Positions 63,120 through 64,000 of a DNA stretch of 64,000 bases are shown in pieces. Under the pieces are notes generated by a model. It searched no databases and was not told where the DNA came from. It was given only the letters and a program-made list of their open reading frames with translations. The stretch lies in the NCBI GenBank assembly GCA_041674465.1, contig JBAYVV010000004.1:1-64000 (forward strand), given 5' to 3'. This DNA comes from JACRAR01 sp041674465 (GTDB taxonomy: Bacteria; Pseudomonadota; Gammaproteobacteria; Burkholderiales; Rhodocyclaceae). The first letter of the stretch is position 1. Every line of letters starts with the position of its first letter. The translations under genes and the position numbers were made by a program.

Positions 63120-64000
63120 ATGGACTTCATCGCCTGGTTTGTTCCGCCACACGTTCGAGGTGACCCGCGCAAGACCACGCGTCACCGAGGCATCGCAAAA
63201 TCCCTGCTGGCCATTTCGCTGGTCACCTTATTGGTTTTCGCCGGCTACGTCCTTGTCGAAGGACACCTCTCGGCGACCGAATACGCCCTGTTCGCGGTGA
63301 CCATTGCGATCCCCGCCATTGGAGCACTGCTGATCCGCGCCACAGGCGACATTACCCTGGGCCTGGTCACAACGAACATCGGTGGCATTTTGATCCTTGC
63401 CGTATGGGCTTTCCTCACGGGCGGCATCACTTCCATCGCTCTACCGGCGTTTCTGGCGAATATTGCGCTGCTGAGCACCTTCGGCAACATAGCCATCATG
63501 CTGATCATTGGCGCCGCCATGATGGGCGTACTGGTGTTTCTGTATCTGGCGACGACACTGGGTTGGCTCCCGGAGAGTCTGATCCTGGGTTCAGACATGC
63601 CGGCGCTGATGCTGACGACCATGCTGGGCTCGGTTGGCTTGGTCGTGCTCGCGGGAGTCGCGGTGGTGCGAGATCGCGCGACCGCCAAGACTCAGTTGCG
63701 CGCAGCGCTGCATGCCGCAGAGCAATCGAGCCGCGCCAAGTCAGTGTTCCTGACGGTGATGAGCGATGAGTTGCGCACCCCGCTGAATACCGTCCTGGGA
63801 TTCGCTGAGCTACTCCATAACAATGAGGCGAAGAACCTGGACAAAGCGCAGATGAGAGCCATCGAACATATATCGATTGCCGGGAACTACTTGCTTGATC
63901 TGGTGATGCGCGTTCTGGAAATGAGTCGTATCGAGGCGGGAGAAATGAAGGTGAGCATGGAGCCGCTCCGCGCGGAAGAAATCATTCTTCCCTGCCTGTC
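63120..64000 (+). CDS. Histidine-kinase-like membrane protein, H-box His replaced by Asp (cut by window edge)
   Basis: 293 residues are visible, open to the window end. The N-terminus has about six hydrophobic segments (30-185), then a HisKA dimerisation domain: SVFLTVMSDELRTPLNTVLGFAELL (about 213-237), where the usual SHELRTPLN reads SDELRTPLN (codon GAT), followed by the second helix (NYLLDLVMRVLEMSRIEAGEMKV). The ATPase domain lies outside. It may be a degenerate kinase or act through phosphatase or allostery. The ATG at 63120 has no clear ribosome site. Confidence 0.75.
   Translation, partial: MDFIAWFVPPHVRGDPRKTTRHRGIAKSLLAISLVTLLVFAGYVLVEGHLSATEYALFAVTIAIPAIGALLIRATGDITLGLVTTNIGGILILAVWAFLTGGITSIALPAFLANIALLSTFGNIAIMLIIGAAMMGVLVFLYLATTLGWLPESLILGSDMPALMLTTMLGSVGLVVLAGVAVVRDRATAKTQLRAALHAAEQSSRAKSVFLTVMSDELRTPLNTVLGFAELLHNNEAKNLDKAQMRAIEHISIAGNYLLDLVMRVLEMSRIEAGEMKVSMEPLRAEEIILPCL

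Noticed and set aside
1..64000. Mobile elements, CRISPR arrays, tRNA or rRNA genes
   Set aside because: Looked for transposase-like proteins, regular direct repeats and tRNA-like sequences; none found. Sequence reading by eye can miss a lone tRNA.

Overview
The window looks like a catabolic region of a high-GC betaproteobacterium of the Rhodocyclales/Sterolibacteriaceae type that degrades aromatic and related compounds anaerobically. This rests on protein style only; there is no rRNA or other marker to prove the taxon. Almost every gene is metabolic. I saw no tRNA, rRNA, insertion sequence, phage gene or CRISPR array.

Layout. (1) 1-9.4 kb: a minus-strand UbiD-type (de)carboxylase operon (two UbiD paralogues plus an 11-kDa protein resembling the alpha, beta and gamma subunits of phenylphosphate carboxylase, and an Mrp-like ATPase cut by the window edge). 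It is followed by a divergent sigma54 activator, a TetR regulator, and a plus-strand pair (FAD-linked oxidase, alpha/beta hydrolase). A composite GGTACTA/TAGTACC operator stands before both structural operons. (2) 9.5-13.7 kb: a three-subunit molybdopterin oxidoreductase (NrfD-type membrane anchor, catalytic subunit without a Tat signal, Fe-S subunit), architecture as in phenylacetyl-CoA:acceptor oxidoreductase PadBCD. (3) 14.2-28.9 kb: an eleven-gene minus-strand operon (CaiB CoA-transferase, HyuA, HyuB, HMG-CoA-lyase-like, YCF48-like, RND exporter, DUF1302, DUF1329, isochorismatase-like, NTF2-like, isocitrate-lyase-like) with a good sigma54 promoter and a terminator. (4) 29.2-34.9 kb: the divergent sigma54 activator, followed by two tandem Sua5/YrdC-fold proteins, another isochorismatase-like hydrolase and an amidase. 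(5) 35-47.7 kb: a Bam-like (class II, ATP-independent) benzoyl-CoA reductase gene set: two BamB-type tungsten aldehyde:ferredoxin oxidoreductase paralogues flanking BamC, HdrBC-like BamD, HdrA-like BamE, MvhD-like BamF, BamG and a NuoE-NuoF fusion, plus a GNAT acetyltransferase. (6) 48-53.9 kb: a C5-dicarboxylate-type operon (MaoC hydratase, MmgE/PrpD, acyl-CoA dehydrogenase, CaiB transferase, GntR regulator, CitE-like lyase) that fits itaconate/mesaconate/methylsuccinate breakdown to acetyl-CoA and pyruvate. (7) 54.1-64 kb: mixed genes, including a DUF120 riboflavin-kinase-like domain fused to a HAD phosphatase, a hemerythrin-like protein, an ANTAR response regulator, a SulP-STAS-cyclic-nucleotide-domain transporter, a nitroreductase, a long FadE-type dehydrogenase, an MFS exporter and a truncated histidine-kinase-like gene whose H-box histidine is Asp.

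How they fit: regions 1-3 would activate and shorten aromatic or branched substrates to acyl-CoA esters, region 5 would dearomatise benzoyl-CoA using an electron-bifurcating Hdr/Nuo-like module, and region 6 would finish C5 fragments. The functions of regions 3 and 4 are not explained by a pathway I know, and they hold the best candidates for something new.
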